The notes: a model not told the origin generated them from the sequence alone. Numbered from the stretch's first letter, positions 8,101-17,419 are shown. The stretch: DNA of 64,000 nt from Ga0077527 sp964606765 (GCA_964606765.1 CAZSIR010000002.1:12233-76232); one strand, 5' to 3'. Made by a program: numbers and translations.

Positions 8101-9849
8101 GTGAAATCGATGTCCGGAACCGAGCTGTATTTGCGTCTGCTGCGCCATGTGCGGCCGTACTGGCGCATTTTTGCGCTGGGCGTGCTGGGCATCATCATCG
8201 TCGCCGCCACCGAGCCGGCCTTGCCGGCGCTGCTGAAGCCCTTGCTGGACGGCGTATTCGTGGAAAAAAACGAAGCCGTGATCCGCTGGACGCCGGTGTT
8301 CATCATCGGCCTGTTCGTGATTCGCGGCCTCGCTGAATATCTGGCGCAGTTCGCGCTGTCCTGGGTCGGCAACCGGCTGGTGATGGACCTGCGCGGGGTG
8401 ATGTTCCGCAAGCTGCTGACGCTGCCGGCGCGTTATTACGACGACCAGGCCTCGGGCAACCTGATTTCCAAGCTGACCTTTGACGTGATGCAGGTGACCA
8501 CCGCGGCGACCAGCGTGCTGACCGCCGTGTTCAAGGACGCGCTGGTGATCGTCGGTCTGCTCGGCTGGATGCTCTGGCTCAACTGGAAACTGACGCTGCT
8601 GTCGCTGGTGATGACGCCTGTCATCGTGCTGGTGGTGCGCGTGATCAGCATCAAGCTGCGCAATTCCAGCCGCCAGGTGCAGCAGCAGATGGGCGACATG
8701 ACCCAGGTGATCCAGGAGACGATTGAAGGCCACCGCGTGGTCAAGCTGTTCGGCGGGCAGGATTACGAACAGCGCCGCTTTGATGCGCAGGCCGACAGCG
8801 TGCGCCGCCAGCTGATGAAACAGGTGGCTGCTTCCGCGGCGAGCGTGCCCATCGTGCAGTTCGTCGCGGCGCTGGCGCTGGCCGTGATCGTGTACCTCGC
8901 GACCCAGCAGTCGAATGCCGCCGAAGTCACCGTCGGCGGTTTTGTATCCTTCATCACGGCGATGCTGATGCTGACGGCCCCGCTGAAGCGGGTGACCAGC
9001 GTCAATGAACCCCTGCAGCGCGGACTGGCCGCGGCGGAAAGCGTGTTTGCGCTGATCGACCAGCCCGGCGAGCCGGATTCCGGAACGGTTGATCCGGAGC
9101 GCGCGCTCGGCGAGATCCGTTTTGAACAGGTCTCCTTCACCTATGCCGCCGACGGCCGGGCGGCGCTGTCCGACATCAACCTCGCCATCGCGCCCGGCGA
9201 AACCGTCGCCCTTGTCGGCGCTTCGGGCAGCGGCAAGACCACGCTGGCCAATCTCGTGCCGCGCTTTTATCTGCCGGGCGGCGGACGCATCCTGCTCGAC
9301 GGCGTGGATATCGCCAGCCTGAAGCTGTCCGGCCTGCGCGCCAATATCGCGCTGGTCAGCCAGGATGTGGTGCTGTTCAATGACACCGTTGCCGCCAATA
9401 TTGCCTATGGCGCGCTGCACAGGACGGCGCAGGCCGACATCGTCGCCGCAGCCGAAGCCGCGCATGCGATGGAATTCATCCGCGCAATGCCGCAGGGGCT
9501 CGACACCATGGTCGGCGAGAACGGCGTCAAGCTTTCGGGCGGCCAGCGCCAGCGCCTCGCGATCGCGCGCGCCCTGCTGAAGAATGCGCCGGTGCTGATT
9601 CTGGATGAGGCCACTTCCGCGCTCGACACCGAATCCGAGCGCCATGTCCAGGCCGCGCTGGAAGAACTGATGCGCGGGCGCACCACGCTGGTCATCGCCC
9701 ACCGGCTGTCGACGATCGAAAAGGCCCATCGCATCGTCGTGCTCGATGCCGGACGCATCGCGGAAAGCGGCAGCCACGCCGAATTGCTGGCGCGAGAAGG
9801 AATTTACGCGAAGCTTTACCGCAACCAGTTCCAGGCGGAGGCCGCATGA
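8101..9849 (+). CDS. msbA: Lipid A export ABC transporter MsbA
   Basis: Half-size ABC exporter of 582 residues that flips lipid A-core across the inner membrane. An N-terminal six-helix ABC membrane domain (about residues 15-320) is followed by the ATPase. The ATPase has Walker A GASGSGKTT at about 373-381, signature LSGGQRQR at about 478-485, Walker B VLILDEATSALD at about 497-508, and the switch histidine in VIAHRLS. Length and order match MsbA. The start is GTG at 8101 or ATG at 8110. The stop overlaps the next start (ATGA at 9846), so msbA leads an operon of LPS-modifying genes, in keeping with its role. Confidence 0.92.
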   Translation: MKSMSGTELYLRLLRHVRPYWRIFALGVLGIIIVAATEPALPALLKPLLDGVFVEKNEAVIRWTPVFIIGLFVIRGLAEYLAQFALSWVGNRLVMDLRGVMFRKLLTLPARYYDDQASGNLISKLTFDVMQVTTAATSVLTAVFKDALVIVGLLGWMLWLNWKLTLLSLVMTPVIVLVVRVISIKLRNSSRQVQQQMGDMTQVIQETIEGHRVVKLFGGQDYEQRRFDAQADSVRRQLMKQVAASAASVPIVQFVAALALAVIVYLATQQSNAAEVTVGGFVSFITAMLMLTAPLKRVTSVNEPLQRGLAAAESVFALIDQPGEPDSGTVDPERALGEIRFEQVSFTYAADGRAALSDINLAIAPGETVALVGASGSGKTTLANLVPRFYLPGGGRILLDGVDIASLKLSGLRANIALVSQDVVLFNDTVAANIAYGALHRTAQADIVAAAEAAHAMEFIRAMPQGLDTMVGENGVKLSGGQRQRLAIARALLKNAPVLILDEATSALDTESERHVQAALEELMRGRTTLVIAHRLSTIEKAHRIVVLDAGRIAESGSHAELLAREGIYAKLYRNQFQAEAA

Positions 9850-10826
9850 ACGGCAATGCCGCAGCCGACAGGATCACGCACTCGCTGGTGATTCCGGTGT
9901 ACCGCAACGAGGCTTTTTTGCCGGAATTGCTGAAGGCGGTGGAAGCCATTGCGGCCGGGGTGTCCGGTGTCATGGAAGTGGTTTTTGTCATCGACGGCAG
10001 CCCGGACCGTTGCGAGGAATGGCTGCTGACCCGCTTGCCGCGATATGCAGTGCCGGCGCAACTGCTGGCGCTGTCGCGCAATTTCGGATCATTTGCCGCA
10101 ATCCGCGTCGGGCTGGCACAGGCGCGCGGCGAGTACATCGCGGTGATGGCGGCTGATCTGCAGGAGCCGCCGGAACTGGTGACGGATTTTTTCAGGGCGC
10201 TGGCCGGCGGGCAGCAGGATGTTGCGCTCGGCACCCGCGCCAGTCGCGACGATCCGCTGGCGGGGAAAATGGCCTCGGGCCTGTTCTGGCGCATTTACCG
10301 CCGCTTCGTGCAGCCGGACATGCCGGTGGCCGGCATTGACATGTTTGCCGTCACGCGCAAGGCGCGCGATGCCCTGCTGCGTCTCGATGAATCGCACAGT
10401 TCGCTGGTGGCGCAGCTGTTGTGGATCGGTTTTGACCGGGTCGAGGTGCCTTATGCGCGGCGTGCGCGCACGCACGGCGAAAGCGGCTGGACCCTGCGCA
10501 AAAAACTGCGTTACCTGTTCGACAGCCTGTTTTCCTTCACCGACATTCCGATCACCGTGCTGACCCTGATCGGCTTTGCCGGCACCTTCCTGTTCCTGGT
10601 GCTGGGTGCGGTGCTGCTGGTGCTGCGCATGGCGGGCATGATCGAGGTGCAGGGTTATACCGCGATCATGGTGACGATCCTGTTTTCGGCCTCGCTGATC
10701 CTGCTTGGCCTCGGCATCGTCGGCAATTATGTCTGGCGCGCCTATGAAAACACCAAACAGCGCCCGCTGGGCATCATCCGCGCGCAGCGCGAGTTTCCGG
10801 GTGCGGGTCATGCACGCGATGACTGA
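9846..10826 (+). CDS. GT2 glycosyltransferase, polyprenyl-phosphate sugar synthase type (GtrB/ArnC-like)
   Basis: A 326-residue enzyme with an N-terminal GT-A domain (SLVIPVYRNEAFLPELL; VVFVIDGSPD; LSRNFGSFAAIRVG; AADLQEPPEL with the metal-binding Asp) and two C-terminal membrane helices at about 233-258 and 272-297. This layout belongs to GtrB, ArnC and DPM1-like enzymes that transfer a sugar or amino sugar from an NDP donor to undecaprenyl phosphate. The next gene is GtrA-like and an ArnT-like transferase lies downstream, so the three could form a charge, flip and transfer route. The sugar is unknown. Confidence 0.87.
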   Translation: MNGNAAADRITHSLVIPVYRNEAFLPELLKAVEAIAAGVSGVMEVVFVIDGSPDRCEEWLLTRLPRYAVPAQLLALSRNFGSFAAIRVGLAQARGEYIAVMAADLQEPPELVTDFFRALAGGQQDVALGTRASRDDPLAGKMASGLFWRIYRRFVQPDMPVAGIDMFAVTRKARDALLRLDESHSSLVAQLLWIGFDRVEVPYARRARTHGESGWTLRKKLRYLFDSLFSFTDIPITVLTLIGFAGTFLFLVLGAVLLVLRMAGMIEVQGYTAIMVTILFSASLILLGLGIVGNYVWRAYENTKQRPLGIIRAQREFPGAGHARDD

Positions 10827-11226
10827 CGCCGATCCCGTTCCACTGCCTCCGCGCAGCGAAGCGCAACGCCTGCTGCGTTTCGTGCTGGCCGGCGCAGTCA
10901 ACAGCGGACTGTCGGTGCTGGTGTACCAGGCCGCGCTGTTCGTGATGCCGCATGCGCCTGCCTATGTGCTGGCCTATCTCGCCGGCATCGTGATGGCTTA
11001 TGTGCTGTATTCGCGGCAGGTGTTTGATGCGCCGCTGGGCACCGCGCGTTTTGCCGCTTTTGCCGTGTTTTACCTGTTGAGCCTGGCCGTGGGTACGCTG
11101 CTCAATGCGATGCTGATCGAAATGCTCGGCGTGGCGGCCCGGCTGGCGGTGTTCATCACGATTGCACTGATGCTGCCGGTGAACTACCTGGGTTCGCGCT
11201 TCTGCCTGCGCGCGCCGGCAAAATGA
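10819..11226 (+). CDS. GtrA-family membrane protein
   Basis: Small membrane protein of 135 residues with four helices, RFVLAGAVNSGLSVLVYQAALFV being the typical first. GtrA proteins are thought to flip polyprenyl-phosphate-linked sugars made by the neighbouring GtrB-type enzyme. I place the start at the ATG at 10819; the ATG at 10810 is also possible. Either way the gene overlaps the preceding GT2, which supports a joint role. The last helices (FITIALMLPVNYLGSRF) are well conserved in the family. Confidence 0.82.
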   Translation: MTDADPVPLPPRSEAQRLLRFVLAGAVNSGLSVLVYQAALFVMPHAPAYVLAYLAGIVMAYVLYSRQVFDAPLGTARFAAFAVFYLLSLAVGTLLNAMLIEMLGVAARLAVFITIALMLPVNYLGSRFCLRAPAK

Positions 11227-11238
11227 TCGGCACCGATA

Positions 11239-11634
11239 ATGCTTAAAAATATCATCAAATTCAAAGAGCTGGGTGACGACCAGGGCTGGCTGGTGGCACT
11301 CGAGGCGGAGCGCAACATTCCCTTCCCGGTGCGCCGCGTCTATTACATCTACGGCACCCGTCCCGGCGTGCATCGCGGGCGCCACGCGCACCACAAGCTG
11401 CGCCAGGTGCTGGTCTGCCTCAACGGCGCCTGCACCATCCTGCTCGATGACGGTCGCCGGCGCGAAGAAGTGCGCCTCACCGGCAATACCGAAGGTCTGG
11501 TGCTGGAACCGATGATCTGGCACGAGATGTATGATTTTTCACCGGGCTGCGTACTGATCGTTCTTGCCGATGCCTGGTACGACGAAGCCGATTACATCCG
11601 TGATTACGCCGCGTTCAAGGCGCTGTGCCCATGA
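11239..11634 (+). CDS. fdtA: Sugar 3,4-ketoisomerase, FdtA/QdtA cupin family
   Basis: A 131-residue single-domain cupin. The family signature is clear: RVYYIYGTRPGVHRGRHAHHKLRQVLVCLNG, with the histidines of the active site, then LEPMIWHEMYDFS. Relatives convert dTDP-4-keto-6-deoxyglucose to the 3-keto sugar, with (Fuc) or without (Qui) inversion at C4. The next two genes, an acetyltransferase and an aminotransferase, are the remaining steps to dTDP-Fuc3NAc or dTDP-Qui3NAc. Which epimer is made cannot be read here, so the symbol is provisional. The genes for dTDP-glucose synthesis and 4,6-dehydration are not in the window. Confidence 0.8.
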   Translation: MLKNIIKFKELGDDQGWLVALEAERNIPFPVRRVYYIYGTRPGVHRGRHAHHKLRQVLVCLNGACTILLDDGRRREEVRLTGNTEGLVLEPMIWHEMYDFSPGCVLIVLADAWYDEADYIRDYAAFKALCP

Positions 11635-12101
11635 GCGCAATCAAAAAAATCCACCCCAGCGCGGATGTGCAGACCACCGCAGTCGGCGAAGGTACGCAGA
11701 TCTGGCAGTACACCGTGGTGCTGCCGGGCGCGCGCATCGGGCACGACTGCAACCTGAATGCGCATTGCCTGGTCGAGAATGACGTGGTGATCGGCAACCG
11801 CGTCACGCTGAAATCCGGCGTGTTCCTGTGGGACGGCATCACGGTCGAAGACGATGTATTCATCGGCCCCAATGCGACCTTCACCAACGACAAGTTTCCG
11901 CGTTCGCGGCGCAAACCTGAAAATTTCCAGCGCATCGTGCTGAAACGCGGTGCCTCGATCGGCGCCAATGCCACGATCCTCGGTGGCGTGACCATTGGCG
12001 AGGGCGCCATCGTCGGCGCCGGCAGCGTGGTGACCCGCGATGTGGCGCCGGGCACCATTGTGCGCGGCAATCCGGCACGGGTTGCCGGCAAGGCGCCCTG
12101 A
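11631..12101 (+). CDS. fdtC: Left-handed beta-helix N-acetyltransferase (FdtC/QdtC/WbpD-like)
   Basis: A 156-residue hexapeptide-repeat protein (IHPSADVQTTAVGEGTQIWQ, then VIGNRVTLKSGVFLWDGI, FIGPNATFTNDKFPRSR, GASIGANATILGGVTIG). The FTNDKFPRSR stretch is typical of WbpD- and QdtC-type enzymes that acetylate the 3-amino group of nucleotide-linked amino sugars. It overlaps the ketoisomerase stop (ATGA at 11631), and an aminotransferase follows 21 bases later. The likely substrate is the dTDP-3-amino-3,6-dideoxyhexose made by its neighbours. Confidence 0.83.
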   Translation: MSAIKKIHPSADVQTTAVGEGTQIWQYTVVLPGARIGHDCNLNAHCLVENDVVIGNRVTLKSGVFLWDGITVEDDVFIGPNATFTNDKFPRSRRKPENFQRIVLKRGASIGANATILGGVTIGEGAIVGAGSVVTRDVAPGTIVRGNPARVAGKAP

Positions 12102-12122
12102 GTCGCGAGACGAGACCCGGCC

Positions 12123-13238
12123 GTGATTCCGCATCCAATCCCCTTTCTCGACCTGAAGGCCATCAATGCCCGCGAGCGCGAAGCGCTGATTGCCGCATTC
12201 ACCCGTGTGCTCGATTCGGGCTGGTACATCCTGGGGGAGGAAGTCGCCGCCTTTGAGCGCGAATACGCGCAGTTTTGCGGCACCCGGTTTGCGGTCGGTG
12301 TCGGCAACGGCCTGGACGCGCTGACGCTGAGCCTGCGCGCGTACCGCGAACTTGGCCGCCTCAAGGCCGGCGATGCAGTCGTGGTGCCGGCAAACACGTA
12401 CATCGCCACCATCCTCGCGATCAGTGAAAACGGCCTGACACCGGTGCTGGTCGAACCGGATCCCGCCACCTACAACCTTGATGCCGCATTGATCGAAGCG
12501 GCGCTGACGCCACGCACAAAGGCGATCCTGCCGGTGCATCTCTACGGCCAGACTGCGGACATGACGGGCATCAATGCCGTGGCGCGCAGGCACGGCCTGC
12601 TCGTCATCGAAGACAGCGCGCAGGCCCATGGCGCACGCCATGGCGGCGTCTGTGCCGGTGCGCTGGGCGATGCCTCCGGCCACAGTTTTTTTCCGAGCAA
12701 GAATTTCGGCGCGCTGGGGGATGCCGGCGCGGTGACCACCAACGATGCGGAGCTGGCCGACGTGCTGCGCGCGCTGCGCAATTACGGTTCGCGCGAGAAA
12801 TACGTCAACGACCATCAGGGCGTCAACAGCCGGCTCGACGAACTGCAGGCTGCGCTGCTGCGGGTCAAGCTGAAGCGGATCAGCGCCGACAACGCGCGGC
12901 GCCGGGAACTGGCACAACGTTATCTGGAAGGCATCCGTCATCCGGCGATCACGCTGCCGGTGGTGGCGCCCGGCAATGAGGCGGTATGGCATGTGTTCGT
13001 GGTGCGCACGCCGGACCGCGCCGGCCTGCAGCGGCATCTGCAGCAGCAGGGCATCGGCACCCTGATCCATTATCCGATCCCGCCACACCATCAGCGCGCC
13101 TACGCGGCATGGAAAGATCGCGCCTATCCTGTCACCGAACACATCCACGCCGAGGTGCTGAGCCTGCCGATCAGCCCGGTGCTGCCGGACGCCGATGCCG
13201 ACAGGGTGATCGCCGCCTGCAACGCCTGGAAACAATGA
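12123..13238 (+). CDS. fdtB: DegT/DnrJ/EryC1-family sugar aminotransferase (FdtB/QdtB-like)
   Basis: PLP-dependent enzyme of 371 residues. It begins with IPFLDLKAINARER, the usual start of FdtB/QdtB-type enzymes. The PLP-binding lysine sits in FFPSKNFGALGDAG, and VIEDSAQAHGA carries the aspartate that pairs with the ring nitrogen. With the ketoisomerase and acetyltransferase upstream it should aminate C3 of a dTDP-3-keto-6-deoxyhexose using glutamate. A membrane acyltransferase follows after 20 bases. Confidence 0.85.
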   Translation: MIPHPIPFLDLKAINAREREALIAAFTRVLDSGWYILGEEVAAFEREYAQFCGTRFAVGVGNGLDALTLSLRAYRELGRLKAGDAVVVPANTYIATILAISENGLTPVLVEPDPATYNLDAALIEAALTPRTKAILPVHLYGQTADMTGINAVARRHGLLVIEDSAQAHGARHGGVCAGALGDASGHSFFPSKNFGALGDAGAVTTNDAELADVLRALRNYGSREKYVNDHQGVNSRLDELQAALLRVKLKRISADNARRRELAQRYLEGIRHPAITLPVVAPGNEAVWHVFVVRTPDRAGLQRHLQQQGIGTLIHYPIPPHHQRAYAAWKDRAYPVTEHIHAEVLSLPISPVLPDADADRVIAACNAWKQ

Positions 13239-13258
13239 GCAACAGGTCCTGATCGTCG

Positions 13259-14818
13259 ATGCTGTTCAATTCGCTGCCGTTCATATTCCTCTTCCTGCCG
13301 GTCGTGCTGATCGGGTTCTTCGTGCTTGGCCGGTTCAACCGGCTGGCCGCTGCGGGCTGGCTGGCACTGGCCTCTTTCGTGTTCTACGGCTGGTGGAGTC
13401 CGAAATATGTCTTGCTGCTCGCGGGCTCCATCCTGTTCAACTACAACGCCGGACTGGCCATCGCTCGTGCCGCTCTGGCCGGGGAAAAGCGGCGCGGCAA
13501 ACGCCTGCTGACGCTGGCCGTCATCGCCAACCTCGCGCTGCTGGCCTACTACAAGTACGCGAATTTTTTCCTCGACAACATCAATGCGCTGACCGGCGGC
13601 AGCCTCAGTTTCGGCGAGATCATCCTGCCGCTGGGCATTTCATTTTTCACCTTCACCCAGATAGCCTTCCTCGTCGACGCCCACCAGGGCAAGGCGCGCG
13701 AATTCAACCTGGTGCATTACGGCCTGTTCGTCACCTATTTCCCGCACCTGATTGCCGGGCCCATCCTGCACCACGGTGAAATGATGCCGCAGTTCGGCCG
13801 TCGGGAAATTTACAGTGCGGATTGGGACAACCTGGCCGCGGGAGCGACGATGTTCCTGATCGGCCTGTTCAAGAAGGTGATGATTGCCGACGAGATCGGT
13901 CCCTACGGCACGCCGTTTTTCGAGGCGGCGCAGGGCGGCGTGGCGTTGACATTCATCGAGGCCTGGTGCGGCGCGCTGGCCTACACCTTCCAGCTGTATT
14001 TTGATTTCTCCGGTTATTCGGACATGGCCGTCGGCCTGTCGCTGCTGTTCGGCGTGCGCCTGCCGGTGAATTTCCATTCGCCGTACAAGGCGGTGAACAT
14101 CATCGACTTCTGGCGGCGCTGGCACATGACCCTGTCGCGCTTTTTGCGCGATTACCTGTATGTGCCGCTGGGCGGCAACCGCAAAAGCAAGATGCGGCGC
14201 TACATCAACCTGATGGTCACGATGGTGTTGGGGGGTTTATGGCACGGCGCCGGCTGGACCTTCGTGCTGTGGGGCGCGCTGCACGGCCTGTACCTGGTGA
14301 TCAACCACGCCTGGCTGGGCCTGCGGCGCAGCCTGGGCCAGGATCGCCACCACGGCACGCCCTGGGGGCGCCGCTTCGGCTGTGTGCTGACGTTTGCCGC
14401 CGTGGTCGCCGGATGGGTGGTTTTTCGCGCGGAATCGGTGCCGGCGGCGCTGAACATGCTTTCGGGCATGGCGGGCCTGAACGGCTTCACGCTGCCGGAT
14501 GTGTGGCTGGCGAAATGGGGCGCCTTCGGCCAGTGGCTGGCGCAGCAGGGCGTGAGCTTCAATGACAGCCGCGGACTGGTCCGCACCGGGCTGATCAACT
14601 GGATCATCATCCTGCTCGCCATCGTCTGGCTGGCGCCAAACAGCCAGCAGATCCTGGGTCGCGCGCGGCCCGCGCTGGGCGTGCCGAAGGATTCGCCGTA
14701 CCAGGGCCGCCTGCTGTGGCGGCCGGCGCTGTGGCTGGCCGTGCCGGCAGCGATGCTGCTGGTGCTGTGCATCGTCAATCTGCACAAGCAGTCCGAGTTT
14801 CTCTACTTCCAGTTCTGA
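13259..14818 (+). CDS. MBOAT-family membrane O-acyltransferase (AlgI-like)
   Basis: Polytopic membrane protein of 519 residues with about eleven helices. It starts MLFNSLPFIFLFLPVVL like AlgI and carries the central block FWRRWHMTLSRFLRDYLYVPLGG and the catalytic histidine in LGGLWHGAGWTFVLWG. Members pass an acyl group, often acetyl, through the membrane to a periplasmic glycan with the help of a secreted partner. The following gene encodes such a partner (SGNH-like), two bases away. The context suggests O-acetylation of O-antigen or another surface polysaccharide rather than alginate, as no alginate genes are present. Confidence 0.88.
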   Translation: MLFNSLPFIFLFLPVVLIGFFVLGRFNRLAAAGWLALASFVFYGWWSPKYVLLLAGSILFNYNAGLAIARAALAGEKRRGKRLLTLAVIANLALLAYYKYANFFLDNINALTGGSLSFGEIILPLGISFFTFTQIAFLVDAHQGKAREFNLVHYGLFVTYFPHLIAGPILHHGEMMPQFGRREIYSADWDNLAAGATMFLIGLFKKVMIADEIGPYGTPFFEAAQGGVALTFIEAWCGALAYTFQLYFDFSGYSDMAVGLSLLFGVRLPVNFHSPYKAVNIIDFWRRWHMTLSRFLRDYLYVPLGGNRKSKMRRYINLMVTMVLGGLWHGAGWTFVLWGALHGLYLVINHAWLGLRRSLGQDRHHGTPWGRRFGCVLTFAAVVAGWVVFRAESVPAALNMLSGMAGLNGFTLPDVWLAKWGAFGQWLAQQGVSFNDSRGLVRTGLINWIIILLAIVWLAPNSQQILGRARPALGVPKDSPYQGRLLWRPALWLAVPAAMLLVLCIVNLHKQSEFLYFQF

Positions 14819-14819
14819 G

Positions 14820-16010
14820 ATGAGCGCCGGCGCCCGATATTGCTGCGTTCTGCTGACCATCACCGGCCTGCTGCTGGTCCTGATCCTTGGACTGAATTTG
14901 CCGCTGGGCGAACGCGCCCTCGGCAGCCCGGAAGTGACGCGACTCGCGAGTGAATGGCAGCAGCAGAGCAGGGGCGTGACGTACGCGCCGCCGACCACGC
15001 GCACCCGGCCATTCAAGGCGCTGCGCCTGGCCGATCGCATCGCCGGCATCGATGCGATTGTGCTCGGCTCTTCCACGCTCATGGGCGTGCGTTCGGAGCT
15101 GTTTCCCCAGCCATCACGGGTCTATAACTTCACATCCACCGCCAACCCGACGTTCAACCTGGTGGGCGAGGCGGAATACCTGCTGGCGCAGCATGCCGAC
15201 CGCCTGCGTTTCATGCTGGTCGGGCTCGACTGGTCGATCGGCATGATTTATTACGCGACGCCGCCGGCGGGCATCGACCTGTCTCCCCGCTCTGCGCTGT
15301 CGTCCGAATCCCACCCGCCGGTGGCCCTGCAGCGCAAAATAGTCGACGCCCTGTCCTATCCGAAAGTGGAAAACCTGCTGAAGGCGCTGCGCAGCGTGAT
15401 CCGTTCCGGCCATCCGGTGGAAAGTTTCCGCCATACCTTTTTTGACATCGCCAGCGCGCCCTACCCCTGCGCCGACGGCGATACCGCCCGCGATTTCGAC
15501 GTGGTCAATCGCGGCATCTGCCTCGGCTTCCGCTACGACGGCAGTTGGACCTTCGGCGGGGAAAAACGCCTGTCACCGGCGCGGGCGGCCGTGCTGGCGC
15601 GCGCTGCGGCGGCGCCGAGTTCCAAGTTTTCGCATTTCCTCTGCCAGAGCGAAGGCGCGCCGAATGCCGAGTACCTGCGCCGTTTTGGTCAGGCCGCGCA
15701 GCGCATGGCGCAGCTGGGCGGTCGCATGGTGTTCCTGCTGCCGCCGATGATTCCCGGCATGGAACTGGCCATGGCCGAGGATCCCGCCAACCGCGCCTGC
15801 CTCGAACGGACCCAAACCACGCTGGCGCAATGGGCGCAGCAGTATCAGGTGACGGTCATTGATGCCGGCCAGTCGGAGCGTTACGGCTGCACCGCCGGCG
15901 AGTTTCTCGACGAGCATCATGCGTTTCCGGAATGCCATCGCCGTGTGCTGGACTTTTATTTCCGTGCGCTTGCGGCCGGTCGTGCGCCAGCGGGACTGCT
16001 GCGGCCATGA
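14820..16010 (+). CDS. SGNH-hydrolase-like periplasmic partner of the MBOAT acyltransferase
   Basis: A 396-residue protein with one N-terminal membrane anchor (about residues 7-27) and a large extracytoplasmic domain. It shows the block I-like serine in IVLGSSTLMGV and a C-terminal D-x-x-H-like block in GEFLDEHHAF, as in DltD, AlgX and related proteins that complete acyl transfer started by an MBOAT protein. I do not recognise the exact subfamily. It lies two bases after the MBOAT gene and overlaps the next gene by four bases, so it is part of the same operon. Confidence 0.65.
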   Translation: MSAGARYCCVLLTITGLLLVLILGLNLPLGERALGSPEVTRLASEWQQQSRGVTYAPPTTRTRPFKALRLADRIAGIDAIVLGSSTLMGVRSELFPQPSRVYNFTSTANPTFNLVGEAEYLLAQHADRLRFMLVGLDWSIGMIYYATPPAGIDLSPRSALSSESHPPVALQRKIVDALSYPKVENLLKALRSVIRSGHPVESFRHTFFDIASAPYPCADGDTARDFDVVNRGICLGFRYDGSWTFGGEKRLSPARAAVLARAAAAPSSKFSHFLCQSEGAPNAEYLRRFGQAAQRMAQLGGRMVFLLPPMIPGMELAMAEDPANRACLERTQTTLAQWAQQYQVTVIDAGQSERYGCTAGEFLDEHHAFPECHRRVLDFYFRALAAGRAPAGLLRP

Positions 16011-17419
16011 GTCACCTGCCGCAGCGCGAACGGCTGCTGCTGGCGGTGCTGGTGCTGACCGCTTTGGGTCCGCTGGCATTCCATTACGTCGGTGAGGAAG
16101 GCATCCTCACCATCACCTCGCTGGAAATGTGGCAGCGCGGGAACTGGCTGCGCCTGTGGATGTACGGCGGCGACGCCATGCACGGCGTGTTTGCCAACTG
16201 GCTGATCATTCCCGTTGCCGCGGCGATTGGATGGGAATATGTGTTGCCGGTGGCGCGCGCCGTGATGGTGCTGTCCACGCTGCTGACCGGGCTGGTCGTC
16301 TACGGCCTGTTGCGGCGGCTCGGGCGTGACCGGGAATTCGCGCTGCTGGCAGCCGTGGTTTATCTGACTTTTGCCGATCTGCTGATTTACCGCGGCTGGC
16401 TGGCCTATCGTGATCCGCTGTTCGGCCTGCTGGTGTTCGCCGCCATCGCGTCTTTGTGGATCGGCGCCCGGGCGTCATCCTGGCGATGGATGGCCGCTGC
16501 CGCAGTGCTCGGATTCGCCGCCTTTCTGACCAAGGGTCTGACGGCTTATGTTTTTGTCGGCAGTGCCGGGCTGGTCCTGCTGATGACGGGCGAAACGCGC
16601 CGGACATTGCTGCGGCCCCTGGCATTGGCCGTCGCGGCCATCGCACTGGTGTTGCCGCTGTTGTGGCTGTATGGCGTGCAGTCCGGTGATGCGCAGGCGG
16701 CGCGTTTTGCCGGCGAAATCGGCGCCAAGCTGGTGCCGCCGGATGCGGGCGGCTGGGTGCTGAAACTGCTGTCGTACCCGCTGGAAACACTGCTGCGCCT
16801 GCTGCCGGCGAGCGGCCTCGCGCTGTATGCCTGGCTGAAATTTCCCGCGGCGCGGAGCGCATTGCAGCGCGGCAGCATCGGCTGGACCGCGGCACTGATG
16901 GCCCTGATCGGCTTCCTGCCGTACTGGCTCGCGCCGCACAGCCATTTCCGCTATCTGCTGCCGATCGTGCCGCTGGCTGCCATCGTGTGTGCCGGGCTGA
17001 TCCTGCAGGGCGGCACGGCATTGCGTATCCTCGCTTATCGTTTGATGTGGGTCATGGTCGCACTCAAGCTGCTGTTCGTGGCCGTGCTGTTTCCCCTGTA
17101 TCAGGCCCAGTATCGTGGCGCGGGTTTTGAAAGCGCGGCGCAGGACATCGTCGCACGCAGCGCGGGCCACAAACTCTATACGGTGAATGTCAGTGCCAGC
17201 GGCCTGGCGGTGGTCGCCAGCATCGATGTGATGCGGCTGCCCTTGCCGGCCCTGACCTGGACGCCGGCGGAGTGGAGTGACGGATTCGTGATTGCCTATG
17301 AAGCGGATCCGCAGCTGGGCCAGGTTGCCGTACAGTACCGCCTCGGCGGCAACACCCTGTTTCTGCTGTGCCGCGGCACCGCCTGTGCCGATCAGCCGCC
17401 AGCGGGTTTGCGCAAATAG
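16007..17419 (+). CDS. ArnT/PMT-like membrane glycosyltransferase (GT-C fold)
   Basis: Polytopic protein of 470 residues with about eleven membrane helices. The first periplasmic loop has GEEGILTITSLEMWQRGNWL, with the acidic pair expected of GT-C enzymes that use polyprenyl-phosphate sugars. Later helices carry the basic/aromatic stretch LAYRDPL. I start at the ATG at 16007, which overlaps the previous stop (ATGA); the longer frame from 15932 lies inside that gene. It probably transfers the sugar charged and flipped by the GT2/GtrA pair upstream. The 3-prime end overlaps the convergent methyltransferase gene by 28 bases. Confidence 0.78.
   Translation: MSHLPQRERLLLAVLVLTALGPLAFHYVGEEGILTITSLEMWQRGNWLRLWMYGGDAMHGVFANWLIIPVAAAIGWEYVLPVARAVMVLSTLLTGLVVYGLLRRLGRDREFALLAAVVYLTFADLLIYRGWLAYRDPLFGLLVFAAIASLWIGARASSWRWMAAAAVLGFAAFLTKGLTAYVFVGSAGLVLLMTGETRRTLLRPLALAVAAIALVLPLLWLYGVQSGDAQAARFAGEIGAKLVPPDAGGWVLKLLSYPLETLLRLLPASGLALYAWLKFPAARSALQRGSIGWTAALMALIGFLPYWLAPHSHFRYLLPIVPLAAIVCAGLILQGGTALRILAYRLMWVMVALKLLFVAVLFPLYQAQYRGAGFESAAQDIVARSAGHKLYTVNVSASGLAVVASIDVMRLPLPALTWTPAEWSDGFVIAYEADPQLGQVAVQYRLGGNTLFLLCRGTACADQPPAGLRK

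Noticed and set aside
7981..9777. A 598-codon open frame on the minus strand opposite msbA
   Set aside because: Low-complexity His/Gln/Asp composition typical of an antisense frame; msbA on the plus strand is unmistakable.
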